A DNA stretch of 64,000 bases, from assembly GCF_937960835.1 (NCBI RefSeq), contig NZ_CALGPC010000011.1:1-64000 (forward strand), in the 5' to 3' direction. Position 1 is the stretch's first letter. Every line of letters starts with the position of its first letter. Of the stretch, positions 44,114 to 52,259 are shown one piece after another. The notes beneath the pieces are model-generated. The model searched no databases. It was not told the DNA's origin and saw only the letters and a list, made by a program, of their open reading frames with translations. Source of the stretch: an uncultured Ferrovibrio sp. (GTDB lineage Bacteria; Pseudomonadota; Alphaproteobacteria; Ferrovibrionales; Ferrovibrionaceae). Position numbers and translations under genes: made by a program.

Positions 44114-44875
44114 TCAGCCTTTCCTTTGTGGCTTTGGCATCTTTGGCTTTGAAGTCAGCCGGGCGGCATGGCGCGCCGCGGCCTGGGTGATATGCGTCCG
44201 CGCCGCCTGTGCGGCGGCCTGCGCATCGCCTGCCTCGATAGCGGCCAGCAGCCTGGCATGTTCGGCCTGCGAGACCTGCGCGCTGCCGGCGGCGATGGCA
44301 TCCGGCATCCAGGTCACCGCCCGGCTGGCGGAAAAATGTTGCGCCAGGAAAGCGGCGAATTGCGCGAGATACGGATTCTGCGCCGCCGCGGCGATGGCGG
44401 CATGGAAAGCGTCATCGGCCGCCGCGCCGTCCTTCGCGCCGGAACCGGCCAGCGCCTGCTCCATCTCGTTGAAAGCGGCGCGCAGGGCCTGCAGATCGGC
44501 CGGCGTGCGGCGCTGCGCCGCCAGTTCCGCCATGCCGGCTTCCACCACGGCGCGCAGTTCGAAGATATGCGGCAGGTCCTCGGCCGGGATCGCCGCGCCA
44601 TTCTGCCCGATGCGGAAATTGGCCAGTCCCGGCCGTGCGGCGACGAAGGCCCCCGCGCCCTGCCGTGTCTCGACAAAACCATCGGCCTTCAGCCGGGCAA
44701 TGGCTTCGCGCACCACGGCGCGGCTGACATGGAAACGCTCAACCAGCTGCTTTTCGGTCGGCAGCCGGGCGCCGGGCCGGAATTCGCCACCCCGGATGGC
44801 GGCCGCCAGCTGGCCCGCCAGGGCATCGCCAAGGCCGGCGGGACGAAGAAGGCTATGGGACTGCGATTCGATCAT
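44114..44875 (-). CDS. GntR/FadR (FCD) family regulator of the glc operon
   Basis: A 253-residue transcription factor. The winged-helix DNA-binding domain (about 15-80) has RPGARLPTEKQLVERFHVSRAVVREAIARL; the all-helical FCD effector domain follows (LRAVVEAGMAELAAQRR, DDAFHAAIAAAAQNP) with the His/Asp metal-ligand pattern typical of carboxylate sensors. Position directly upstream of glcDEF makes glycolate or a related hydroxy acid the likely effector, as for GlcC or LldR. The start at 44875 (MIESQSHSLLRP) was chosen; in-frame codons up to 45010 lie across the operator. Confidence 0.9.
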   Translation of the reverse strand: MIESQSHSLLRPAGLGDALAGQLAAAIRGGEFRPGARLPTEKQLVERFHVSRAVVREAIARLKADGFVETRQGAGAFVAARPGLANFRIGQNGAAIPAEDLPHIFELRAVVEAGMAELAAQRRTPADLQALRAAFNEMEQALAGSGAKDGAAADDAFHAAIAAAAQNPYLAQFAAFLAQHFSASRAVTWMPDAIAAGSAQVSQAEHARLLAAIEAGDAQAAAQAARTHITQAAARHAARLTSKPKMPKPQRKG

Positions 44876-44896
44876 CCCGACGACTAACCTGAGCAA

Positions 44897-44919
44897 ATTT
44901 GTCTGACAACCTGACAAAT
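44897..44919. promoter_or_regulatory. Palindromic operator for the FCD regulator
   Basis: A perfect 11-base palindrome TTGTC-T-GACAA (44899-44909) is followed by a further GACAA half-site, so outer arms ATTTGTC (44897-44903) and GACAAAT (44913-44919) are also perfectly inverted with a nine-base spacer. TNGTNNNACNA-like sites are what FCD-type GntR regulators bind. It lies 22 bases before the regulator start and can overlap its promoter, implying autoregulation and control of glcDEF. Confidence 0.75.
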
Positions 44920-44969
44920 CGCCCAGATCGGGCGGGAGGTCAAGGCAAAACCGGTAGCTGAAACGACAA

Positions 44970-44997
44970 CGGCCCGGCTGCGTGAGCAGCCGGGCCG
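44970..44997 (-). terminator. Intrinsic terminator after rpmJ
   Basis: Perfect 12-base arms CGGCCCGGCTGC (44970-44981) and GCAGCCGGGCCG (44986-44997) with a four-base loop. Reading the minus strand, the stem is followed by a T-rich TTGTCGTTTC. It lies 45 bases after the rpmJ stop and before the regulator's operator, so it insulates the glc operon. Confidence 0.8.
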
Positions 44998-45041
44998 TCG
45001 AGAAACCCAATCAGCCGAGGCGTTTAGCCTGGCGGAACGCC

Positions 45042-45167
45042 TTAACCCTGGCGCGCCTTGAAGCGCGGGTTGGTCTTGTTGATCACGTAAACCCGGCCCT
45101 TGCGGCGGATCACGCGGCAATCACGATGACGGCCCTTAGCCGACTTGAGCGAATTTACGACCTTCAT
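45042..45167 (-). CDS. rpmJ: 50S ribosomal protein L36 (bL36)
   Basis: A 41-residue basic ribosomal protein: MKVVNSLKSAKGRH starts it, then RDCRVIRRKGRVYVINKTNP and the end RFKARQG. It is the Cys-poor, C- form with KS.K..HRDC rather than four zinc Cys, matching the alphaproteobacterial L36 type with the insert. It is followed by a strong terminator and preceded by another hairpin (45191-45215). Its lone position outside the ribosomal operon is normal in this class. Confidence 0.95.
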   Translation of the reverse strand: MKVVNSLKSAKGRHRDCRVIRRKGRVYVINKTNPRFKARQG

Positions 45168-45190
45168 GGCACCTGACCTTTAATAGAATG

Positions 45191-45215
45191 CCGGGCGGAA
45201 TAGAGGTCCGCCCGG
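45191..45215 (-). terminator. Hairpin between chemoreceptor and rpmJ
   Basis: Perfect nine-base arms CCGGGCGGA (45191-45199) and TCCGCCCGG (45207-45215) around ATAGAGG. On the minus strand a moderately T-rich CATTCTATTAAAGG follows, overlapping the rpmJ ribosome-binding region. It could terminate the chemoreceptor transcript or modulate rpmJ. A partial third copy of the arm (GCGGGCGGACC) lies at about 45224-45234. Confidence 0.6.
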
Positions 45216-45283
45216 CGGAAAAAGCGGGCGGACCATACCGGCGGGGTCTTGCCCTGTCAACCGGAAACCCGCCCGGTAACTGC

Positions 45284-47410
45284 CTAGAATTCCTGCCAAT
45301 CGTCATCATCGGCGGCGACCATGACCGGCGCGGGCTTCGGGGTCGGCTTGGGCTCCGGTTTCGGCACGGCTTTCAGCGCCGGGGCGAGCTTGGGAGCGGC
45401 CTCTTTGGGCTGTTCCTTGGCCGCCGATTCCTTGGCGGGCTGAGAGACTGCCGGCCGCATCATCGGGACCACGCGAGATTCCGTAGCCTCCAAAGCATTG
45501 GCGCCGGTTTTGAAGAAGGCCGCCAGTTCGGACAGCGTATTCGCCTGATCGTTCAGCGAGGCCGCAGCCGCCGTCGTCTCTTCCACCAGCGCGGCGTTGC
45601 GCTGGGTCATCTCATCCATCGAGCCGACCGCGGTGTTGATCTGCTCCAGGCCCGTGGCCTGCTCGCGGCTGGCGGCGGCGATCTCGGCCACGATATCCGA
45701 CACCTTCTTGATCGAGGCGACGATATCGGTGAGCGAGGAACCGGTCTGGTTCACCAGGCCAGCTCCGGTCTTCACCTGCTGGTTCGATTCCGTGATCAGC
45801 GCCTTGATGTCCTTCGAGGCATTGGCCGAGCGCTGCGCCAGCGCACGGACTTCCTGCGCCACCACGGCGAAACCCTTGCCCGCTTCGCCCGCACGCGCGG
45901 CTTCGACGGATGCGTTGAGCGCAAGCAGGTTGGTCTGGAAGGCGATCTCGTCGATCAGGCCGACAATGTCGGAAATCTTCTGCGCGCTTTCCTCGATGCG
46001 GTTAACCGCCGAGACGGCATCGCCGACCACGCTGCCACCTTTCTCCGCCGTGTCGCGGGCTGCGGTAGCAAGCTGATTGGCGGCCTGGGCGTTGTCGGCA
46101 TTCTGCTTCACCGTGGTGGTGATCTCATGCATCGACGCCGCCGTCTCTTCGATCGAAGCGGCCTGGCTTTCCGTGCGCTGCGCCAGATCCTGGCTGCCCG
46201 TGGTGATCTCCTGCGCCGCGTTCTTCACCGAACGGGTGGCGGCCGAAAGACGCGTCGCAAAGTCGCGCAGGCGGCCAGCCATCGTATTGGCGCTGTCCTT
46301 CAGCTGGCCGAACACGCCGTGATAGTCGCCCTTCACCGACTTGGTCAGATCACCATTGGCGAGCGCCTCCATCACCTCGGCCAGTTCGCCGGCCATGGTC
46401 TGCAAGGTCGCGGTGAGGCGATTCAGCTCCTGGCTGGTGGAGAGGAAGAAGCCTTCCTTGCCGCTTTCCGAGATGCGGCCGCTGAGGTCGCCCTGGGCCA
46501 CCTTGTTGACCAGGCTTGCGATTTCCTCGCCTGCGGCGCGTTCGCGTGCCTCGCGTTCCTGGCGGCGCTGCTCGGCCTCCTCACGCTGGCGCGCGATCTG
46601 CGCCTCCGCCTCGCTGCGGGCGACCATGTTGTCCTTGAAGACCTGCACGGCCTTGGCCATCTCGCCGATCTCGTCGCCACGCTCCTTGCCGGTGACATCA
46701 ACGCTGACATCGCCCTGCGCCAGCGTGTTCATCACACCGGTGATGCGGCTGATCGGACGCGTCAGCGTGACCACGACGATGTAGAGCGCGAGCAAAACAG
46801 AGATTGCAATGGCAACGATGGTGGTCACGATCAGCAGCGGCCGCTGCGTCTGGTAATAGTTGTTCAGATCGTTGCTGACCTCGATGATCCGCTCGGCATT
46901 GCGCTTGGTGATCGCCTCGATCTGCCGGTTGAGCGCCTGGCGATTGGAGCGGTTGGCGTCATTGTCGCCGAATTCGCGTCCCTTCTTGGGATCGACCTCC
47001 GCACCGAGCCGCGCCAGTTCGCGGCGGAACTGGACGAACTGGTTCACCGTGGCGATGAACTGCCTGCCTTCCTCGCTATTCGCCTGCTCAGGTCCGACCA
47101 GGCCGCTCCATTCCTTCACCAGATCTTCGATCTGCTGCAGGAAGCGCAGCATGCCATCGGCGAAGGGCTTGGCGGCGGCGGTATCCGCCGACATGTAGAC
47201 GCCGCGGGAATCCATCACCACCGCATAGACCAGCGCGTTCAGCCGCTCGCCGAACTGGGTCTGCTTGGCGACGCTCTCCATGACGGCGGTCTGCCGCTGG
47301 TAGCGATCGAGAGAAAGCACCCCCATTAAGCCGATGGCTGCCGAGGCAATGGATAGAAGCGCGACAACCGCGAGAACGCGCGGGCCGATCTTGATGGACG
47401 TCAGCGACAT
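45284..47410 (-). CDS. Methyl-accepting chemotaxis protein, complete
   Basis: Transmembrane chemoreceptor of 708 residues. TM1 is about 9-30, a helical periplasmic sensor of roughly 160 residues follows, TM2 is about 195-217, then HAMP (TRPISRITGVMNTLAQGD) and a second HAMP-like segment with a long charged coiled coil (REEAEQRRQEREARERA). The signalling hub is near IAFQTNLLALNASVEAARAGE. The tail is a Lys/Pro-rich linker ending in DDDDWQEF, a WxxF-type methyltransferase tether. cheW lies upstream on the same strand. The hub region is near-identical in DNA to the fragment at the contig start. Confidence 0.95.
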   Translation of the reverse strand: MSLTSIKIGPRVLAVVALLSIASAAIGLMGVLSLDRYQRQTAVMESVAKQTQFGERLNALVYAVVMDSRGVYMSADTAAAKPFADGMLRFLQQIEDLVKEWSGLVGPEQANSEEGRQFIATVNQFVQFRRELARLGAEVDPKKGREFGDNDANRSNRQALNRQIEAITKRNAERIIEVSNDLNNYYQTQRPLLIVTTIVAIAISVLLALYIVVVTLTRPISRITGVMNTLAQGDVSVDVTGKERGDEIGEMAKAVQVFKDNMVARSEAEAQIARQREEAEQRRQEREARERAAGEEIASLVNKVAQGDLSGRISESGKEGFFLSTSQELNRLTATLQTMAGELAEVMEALANGDLTKSVKGDYHGVFGQLKDSANTMAGRLRDFATRLSAATRSVKNAAQEITTGSQDLAQRTESQAASIEETAASMHEITTTVKQNADNAQAANQLATAARDTAEKGGSVVGDAVSAVNRIEESAQKISDIVGLIDEIAFQTNLLALNASVEAARAGEAGKGFAVVAQEVRALAQRSANASKDIKALITESNQQVKTGAGLVNQTGSSLTDIVASIKKVSDIVAEIAAASREQATGLEQINTAVGSMDEMTQRNAALVEETTAAAASLNDQANTLSELAAFFKTGANALEATESRVVPMMRPAVSQPAKESAAKEQPKEAAPKLAPALKAVPKPEPKPTPKPAPVMVAADDDDWQEF

Positions 47411-47606
47411 TATAAGAACCCCTTCCGCCTTCCTCGTTACTTGAGGATCAAGATTGCCTTATCGCGACCAATCGACGCAAATTATCAATTGTTTATAGCG
47501 GAATCGTATTCTTCTACCGGATGTATATGGACTGCGCGTAATAGTGGTCCAGACACAGATTGATGTGGCCGCCACTCGTCGCGGGTCGAAACGACGGGCA
47601 ATAGAA

Positions 47607-47632
47607 AAGGCGCGGAGATCGCTCCGCGCCTT
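47607..47632 (-). terminator. Intrinsic terminator after cheW
   Basis: Perfect 11-base arms AAGGCGCGGAG (47607-47617) and CTCCGCGCCTT (47622-47632) with loop ATCG; on the minus strand TTCTATT continues the T tract. It lies 24 bases after the cheW stop. The 245-base gap up to the chemoreceptor start therefore should contain that gene's own promoter. Confidence 0.8.
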
Positions 47633-47655
47633 CGAAATGTGAAAGCGGAAAATTT

Positions 47656-48171
47656 TTAGGCTGCGGCCGGCAGCTGAGGCAGGCCGCGGCTGAACAGACG
47701 GTTCACGTCGATCAGCGCCACCATGCGCTCTTCGTGGGTGGCCAGCGCGCTCAGGAAAGTATGCTCCTCGTCGGTCGTGTTCGCCGTCGCCGTGGCTGGC
47801 ACCGGCTGCAGCGAGTCCGGATCGAGCGCGAGAATGTCGGACACGGTATCGACCAGCAGGCCGCAGGATTCAGAGCCGATCTCAACGACGATGACGACAT
47901 TCGCACTGGTCGGCTGCGTCACGCCGCCGCCGAGCCGCACGCGCAGATCGAAGATCGGCACGACGGCGCCGCGCAGGTTGATCACGCCGCGCACGAAGGG
48001 CGGCGTATTCGGCAAGGGGGTCACTTCGGTCCAGGCGCGGATTTCGCGCACGGTGAGCAGGTCCAGGCCGTAATTCTGATCATCGATGGTAAAGGTCAGA
48101 ACTTCCTGGCTCGATTGGCTGGCCGCCGCTTTGGCGTCGTTACCCGCAGGCATGGTGGCTGGAATGGACAT
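47656..48171 (-). CDS. cheW: Chemotaxis coupling protein CheW
   Basis: Adaptor linking chemoreceptors to the CheA kinase; 171 residues. The double SH3-like CheW domain is clear: LTFTIDDQNYGLDLLTVREI, TPLPNTPPFVRGVINLRGAVV, DLRVRLGG, GLLVDTVSDILAL. The C-terminal VALIDVNRLFSR is typical. ATG 48171 is preferred to GTG 48180 because AGAAAG lies at suitable spacing. cheA, cheY and other che genes are not in the window. The order cheW then receptor on the same strand is separated by a terminator. Confidence 0.92.
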   Translation of the reverse strand: MSIPATMPAGNDAKAAASQSSQEVLTFTIDDQNYGLDLLTVREIRAWTEVTPLPNTPPFVRGVINLRGAVVPIFDLRVRLGGGVTQPTSANVVIVVEIGSESCGLLVDTVSDILALDPDSLQPVPATATANTTDEEHTFLSALATHEERMVALIDVNRLFSRGLPQLPAAA

Positions 48172-48488
48172 GGCATTCACGCTTTCTGTGTCGCGATTTT
48201 GTCGAGGTCACAAACCGGGACGAATTTCTTCGGCCCGTGGCGCCGTCCGGGGTAACGGAAGGACGGCGCTGGCCCGATGGGATGGGGTTTCGAGTTTCGG
48301 CCGGGCCTTCCTCGACCGCTTTCGCAGCCGGCAGCGGGCGTAACCTGCACGCTACTTCAGAAGGACCTAGTACAATTTATTGGCAAAGTTCTGGCCCGCC
48401 TGCAAATGGAATTGCTGCGAGGCCCTCGCAGATTACCAAGTTTTAACAAGCGGATACCCCGACTTGCACACAACAGCTTGGGCGCGGA
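48172..48488. other. Non-coding gap between cheW and the ThDP enzyme
   Basis: About 317 bases without a supported gene. It contains a strong inverted repeat at 48240-48269 and, at about 48350-48460, a stretch of lower GC with TTTATTGGCAAAG-like sequence that may hold the cheW promoter. No tRNA or small conserved frame was seen. Confidence 0.5.
48240..48269. repeat. Perfect 9-base inverted repeat, possible terminator of the ThDP-cyclase operon
   Basis: Arms GCGCCGTCC (48240-48248) and GGACGGCGC (48261-48269) with a 12-base loop; a flanking G-T pair extends the stem. No T run follows on either strand, so intrinsic termination would be weak. It lies about 220 bases beyond the minus-strand stop of the ThDP gene and 70 bases upstream of cheW. 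Confidence 0.45.
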
Positions 48489-50036
48489 TTACAGCCGCAA
48501 CTCAATGAGTTGTGGTCCGGTTTCGGCCAAAGCCGCTTTGAAGATTTTTGCGAACTGCCCCATGTCGTCGGTCCGAACACCGGGGACGCCATGGCCTTTG
48601 GCCAGCGCCCCCCAGTCCGGGTCCGGACGATCGAGCGTCAGCATGTCGATGGCCCGCGGCCCCGGATTGGTGGCACCAACATTGGCGAGCTCGCCGCGCA
48701 GGATGTTGTAGGAGCGGTTGGCGAAGACGACGACGGTGACGTTCAGATTCTCGCGCGCAAGCGTCCACAGCGCCTGCAGCGTGTAGAAGGCGCTGCCATC
48801 GCCGACCAGCACCACCACCTTGCGGTCCGGCTGGGCGATGGCGCAGCCGATCGAGAGCGGCAGGCTGTAGCCGATGGAGCCGCCCATATTCTGCAGCCAG
48901 TCATGCGGCCCGCTGGCCTCTGCGGCCGCGAAGATGCCGCGGCCTGAGGTGAGCGATTCATCCAGCACGATGGCATGATCGGGGATCAGCGCGGCGATGG
49001 TGCTGGCGATCTTCTCAAAAGTCGGCGCGCCATCGGCCACGGCGGGTTTCGGCAAGGCGGGCGGAGCGTCGGCGCTCTTCGGCGCCTTCACCGCATCGGC
49101 CAGACGCTCCAGCGCGTCAAGCAGATCGTCATCCACATCGGCGACCGGCGTGACGTTGCAGCTTTCCGGCGTCAGCAGGCTGGGCTGGCCCGGATAGGCG
49201 AAGAAGGCCACCGGATGGCGCGCGCCGACCAGCACCATCTCGTCCGTGTCTTTGAGATAGGCCAGAGCCTGCTGCAGGATGTAGGGCACACGGCCGACGC
49301 GCGGCAGATCGCCGCCGCGTTCCATCCGCGCGCTGGCGCCGGGATTGGAGAGCCGGCAGCCGGTCGCCGCCGCGATCCGCGCCGCCACTTTCAGACAGGG
49401 CCGCAGCAGCGCATGGCCGCCCAGCACCAGCATGCCGCGCGGCCCGGCTTTCTTCAGCGCTTCGGCCGCGGCCAGGATCGCGCTGTCGTCGACTTTCGCG
49501 CGCGGCAGCGGCGCCAGCGCCGGCGCAGGACCGCTCACTTCGTTCCAGGCGGTATCGGCAGGCAGCACCATGGTGGCGATCTTGCCCGAGCCGCTGCGCG
49601 CCACGGCCACCGCCTCGGCGCCGAGCTTGGGCACGTCATGCGGCGCCTTGGCGCGGCCGATCCAAGCCGAGACCGGCCGTGCGATGCCATCGATATCGGC
49701 AGTCAGCGGCGCATCGTATTGCAGGTGATAGGTCGCATGCTCGCCCACCACATTGACGATGCCCGACGCCGCCTTGCGCGCGTTGTGCAGATTAGCCAGG
49801 CCATTGGCAAGACCCGGACCAAGATGCAGCAAGGTCGCGGCCGGCTTGTGGCTCATGCGCCAGTAGCCGTCGGCAGCGCCGGTGACCACGCCTTCGAACA
49901 GGCCCAGCACGCAGCGGATGCCCGGAACATGATCGAGCGCGGCGACGAAATGCATCTCCGATGTGCCGGGATTGGCGAAACAGGTGGTCACACCCGAGGC
50001 AACAAGGGTACGGACGAGGCTTTCGGCGCCGTTCAT
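48489..50036 (-). CDS. Thiamine-diphosphate-dependent enzyme (acetolactate synthase large subunit-like)
   Basis: A 515-residue member of the acetohydroxyacid synthase/benzoylformate decarboxylase group. The N-terminal ThDP pyrimidine domain has FANPGTSEMHFVAALD with the catalytic Glu48 in GLFEGVVTGAADGYWRM. The pyrophosphate domain has VLVGDGSAFYTLQALWTLA with the metal motif and FANRSYNIL. AHS FAD-site features are weak. No small regulatory subunit follows. It is the second gene behind a cyclase, 26 bases away, so a catabolic role (2-keto acid decarboxylation) fits better than valine biosynthesis. Start at 50036 is the family start (MNGAESLV). Confidence 0.88.
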   Translation of the reverse strand: MNGAESLVRTLVASGVTTCFANPGTSEMHFVAALDHVPGIRCVLGLFEGVVTGAADGYWRMSHKPAATLLHLGPGLANGLANLHNARKAASGIVNVVGEHATYHLQYDAPLTADIDGIARPVSAWIGRAKAPHDVPKLGAEAVAVARSGSGKIATMVLPADTAWNEVSGPAPALAPLPRAKVDDSAILAAAEALKKAGPRGMLVLGGHALLRPCLKVAARIAAATGCRLSNPGASARMERGGDLPRVGRVPYILQQALAYLKDTDEMVLVGARHPVAFFAYPGQPSLLTPESCNVTPVADVDDDLLDALERLADAVKAPKSADAPPALPKPAVADGAPTFEKIASTIAALIPDHAIVLDESLTSGRGIFAAAEASGPHDWLQNMGGSIGYSLPLSIGCAIAQPDRKVVVLVGDGSAFYTLQALWTLARENLNVTVVVFANRSYNILRGELANVGATNPGPRAIDMLTLDRPDPDWGALAKGHGVPGVRTDDMGQFAKIFKAALAETGPQLIELRL

Positions 50037-50062
50037 GCAGGTCTCCTGAAGTGTCTTAAGGC

Positions 50063-51106
50063 CTATACCGTGGCGATGGGCGATACCGGTGAGCCGACCG
50101 CGCCGGTCAGCCGCAGCGGTGGCGCGGTGAGCAGGAAGCGGCTGCGCTTCTGCTCCTTCAGATAGGCCGCCAGTTCGGAGAGATACCAAAGCTCGCCCAG
50201 CGGAATGCCGAGCTTGAACAGGCAATGCTCATGCAGCGGCAGCGAGGCATGATTGCCGTCCACCGGTTTCGCTGGCAGGCCTTCGACAGCGTAATTGTCG
50301 GCGATCAGGCAGCTCACGCCGCTGTCGTCGATCCATTTCAGGAGCGCCTTGTCCCGGCCATCCAGCACTGCGCAGGAATTCTCCAGCCGATGCAGATCGG
50401 GCTTGCCCTTCATGCTCAGGATCACGTCGCCGAATCCGGTGTAGAAGCAGAGCATGTCGCCCTTCTCGACCGCGACCTCCTGCGTCTCCATCGCGCGCAT
50501 GAGCTGATCGTAGCCGATCCAGGTGCGCGCCTCGCCGCAGACATCCCAGAGATTGACCAGCACGCCACGCCCCTGCATGCCATGACGGGCGAAGTTATGG
50601 ATGCCGAGCGCTTCGCTGCCCTGGCTCGGGAAACGCTCCAGCCGCGGCTCGCCGACGCCGCGATCCTGAACGTCGGGGACGTCACTGCCGCCGCGCCAGC
50701 CGTTATAGAAGACCCGCTCCGGCTGGCCGTCGCCATCGGCATCGAACATCGAGCCGATATGGGCGAAGCTGTCCCATTGCGTCGAATATTGCAGATACAG
50801 CAGGGCCGCATCGTCACTGGAAACATCGGTAATGCGCGGATCGTAGAACGACAGCGGCAGCGCCATGTTCGGCCGCCCCTCGCGCACGACGGCAAACAGC
50901 TGCGGCGGGAAGCGGCGCGGATTGAGCAGGTTGCCGCCCGGATATTCCAGCGGCAGCGACAGGCAGAAGCTTCTGCCATCGCGCACTTCGGCGATGCCCT
51001 GCTTCACCTTCTCGGCCGTGATCCAGTTGACGCGGCCGAGCCTGTCATCCGGACCGAAATCACCCCAGTTCGACCCTTCGGGCCGTTGTTTCCAGCGTTG
51101 TGTCAT
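50063..51106 (-). CDS. Cyclase family protein (kynurenine formamidase-like fold)
   Basis: A 347-residue putative metal-dependent hydrolase. The family motif region is STQWDSFAHIGSMFDADG, the RGVLVNLWDVCG block follows, and GNHASLPLHEHCLFKLGIPLGEL is the C-terminal metal/His-rich signature. Related enzymes hydrolyse amides or lactones of aromatic acids; the substrate here is unknown. The start at 51106 (MTQRWKQRPEG) is preferred to GTG 51115. It heads the cyclase-ThDP gene pair, which together may degrade a ring-cleavage product. Confidence 0.85.
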   Translation of the reverse strand: MTQRWKQRPEGSNWGDFGPDDRLGRVNWITAEKVKQGIAEVRDGRSFCLSLPLEYPGGNLLNPRRFPPQLFAVVREGRPNMALPLSFYDPRITDVSSDDAALLYLQYSTQWDSFAHIGSMFDADGDGQPERVFYNGWRGGSDVPDVQDRGVGEPRLERFPSQGSEALGIHNFARHGMQGRGVLVNLWDVCGEARTWIGYDQLMRAMETQEVAVEKGDMLCFYTGFGDVILSMKGKPDLHRLENSCAVLDGRDKALLKWIDDSGVSCLIADNYAVEGLPAKPVDGNHASLPLHEHCLFKLGIPLGELWYLSELAAYLKEQKRSRFLLTAPPLRLTGAVGSPVSPIATV

Positions 51107-51257
51107 GGGAGGCACCTAAAGACTGATGATGAACTGCTTAACCGTCATGCCACGGCTTGGCCGGGGCATCCACGAGTTTGTTTTTCAGACCGTGAATAAA
51201 GAACGCATGGATGGCCGTCCAAGGCACGCTGCCTGAGCGGGCCATGACGGGTGAAAC

Positions 51258-51800
51258 TCAATGCGCCGCACGCGCCTGCATGGCCGCGACCGTGTAATGC
51301 TTCCAGCGCGCCTCGACCGCGTCATGCAGTTCCGTCTTCAGGCCGGCGGCAAACACCGTCTCGGCAATCAGGAAGCACGGCCCGATCAGCGCCTGCAGCA
51401 GATTGTCGGCCAGAGCCGGCCGGCGGCCCTCAAAGACATGGCCGACGAGCTGGAAGATCCAGCCGCCGACGAAGAGGATTGCAAAGGTGCTCCAGCCGAT
51501 CAGGCTGCCCTGCTGCGCAACCCAGGCGGCGATCTGCATCAGCACGAAGGCGACCAGCATCATCAGGCCGCCGATGGTGCGGTCGAGCCAGAGATAGAAG
51601 GCGCCGGTGATGAACCACAGCACGGTGGCCAGCGTGATGACGGTTTCGCCGCCCCACAATTCCGCGACCGTGACCCAATGCAGCGGAATGAAAATGGCAA
51701 AGACGATGGACGGGATGCCGATGAAATGGGTCGCCCGGTTGCGCGGGTCGCGGTGGTAGGCGGAATACATCGCCATCTGTTCGACGAAGAACGGATTCAT
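51258..51800 (-). CDS. Mpo1-like (DUF962) 2-hydroxy fatty acid dioxygenase
   Basis: A 180-residue integral membrane protein with about four hydrophobic helices. The family's His-rich motifs are MAMYSAYHRDPRNRATHFIG and GHVFEGRRPAL, expected to bind iron. In yeast Mpo1 removes one carbon from 2-hydroxy fatty acids of phytosphingosine; some bacterial homologues are annotated by homology only. The start at 51800 (MNPFFVEQM) is the common one; a longer upstream frame is Arg-rich and unlikely. It lies upstream of the cyclase gene but 151 bases apart and may be separate. Confidence 0.85.
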   Translation of the reverse strand: MNPFFVEQMAMYSAYHRDPRNRATHFIGIPSIVFAIFIPLHWVTVAELWGGETVITLATVLWFITGAFYLWLDRTIGGLMMLVAFVLMQIAAWVAQQGSLIGWSTFAILFVGGWIFQLVGHVFEGRRPALADNLLQALIGPCFLIAETVFAAGLKTELHDAVEARWKHYTVAAMQARAAH

Positions 51801-51945
51801 CAGCGTCTCCTCCGGTTCGCGGCGGCTTTGCGACCCGCGCCCGAGTCGGCCGCCGCGCCTGTTATCTGTGGACAAGCCTAAACCGCCTTAAAGCCTTGTC
51901 AATCACGGTATTTCAGCGATTCCGCTGCGTCAGCCCGGAATCACG

Positions 51946-51973
51946 TTGACTAAACTTTGGCACAGCCTATTCT
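51946..51973 (+). promoter_or_regulatory. Sigma70-like promoter of the glycine cleavage operon
   Basis: TTGACT (51946-51951) and TATTCT (51968-51973) separated by 16 bases, just before the glycine riboswitch. Transcription should start near 51980, giving a leader of about 280 bases. Confidence 0.65.
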
Positions 51974-51988
51974 CGCGGCGTCGCACTC

Positions 51989-52200
51989 AGTCCGGCGGGA
52001 GAGGCGCCAAACCCGTTCTTCATACGGGGGCCGGCGCGCCGAAGGAGCAACCGCCCCGGAAACTCTCAGGCCAAAGGACCGCACGGGCTGGCGACGCTCT
52101 GGAAAGCGGATCGGGGGTCCAAACCCGGTCCCACCGAAGGAGTAAGCGGGCCCTCATATGATCTGTGAGGCAGCGAATCTCTCAGGTCCCGGGACAGAGG
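51989..52200 (+). ncRNA. Tandem glycine riboswitch
   Basis: Two aptamers in series. The first (about 51989-52084) has GGCGGGAGAGGCGCC, GCGCCGAAGGAGCAA and GGAAACTCTCAGGCCAAAGG. The second (about 52088-52200) has GCTCTGGAAAGCGGA, CACCGAAGGAGTAAGCGG, AATCTCTCAGGTCCC and GGGACAGAGGGGG. These are the conserved cores of glycine riboswitches, which turn on glycine cleavage genes when glycine is high. The operon gcvT-gcvH-gcvPA-gcvPB follows, confirming the role. The region between the aptamer and gcvT (about 52201-52259) should carry the expression platform; I see no clear terminator there, so ribosome-binding-site control is likely. Confidence 0.95.
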
Positions 52201-52259
52201 GGGCGGCAGACGGATCAACCGTCTGATCGACTCTGACTCTGTTCGTAAAGGGACCTTGC

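Noticed and set aside
45188..47329. Open frame of 713 codons on the plus strand across the complete chemoreceptor
   Set aside because: The minus strand encodes a full receptor with all domains; the plus frame has no recognisable motif and is a shadow.
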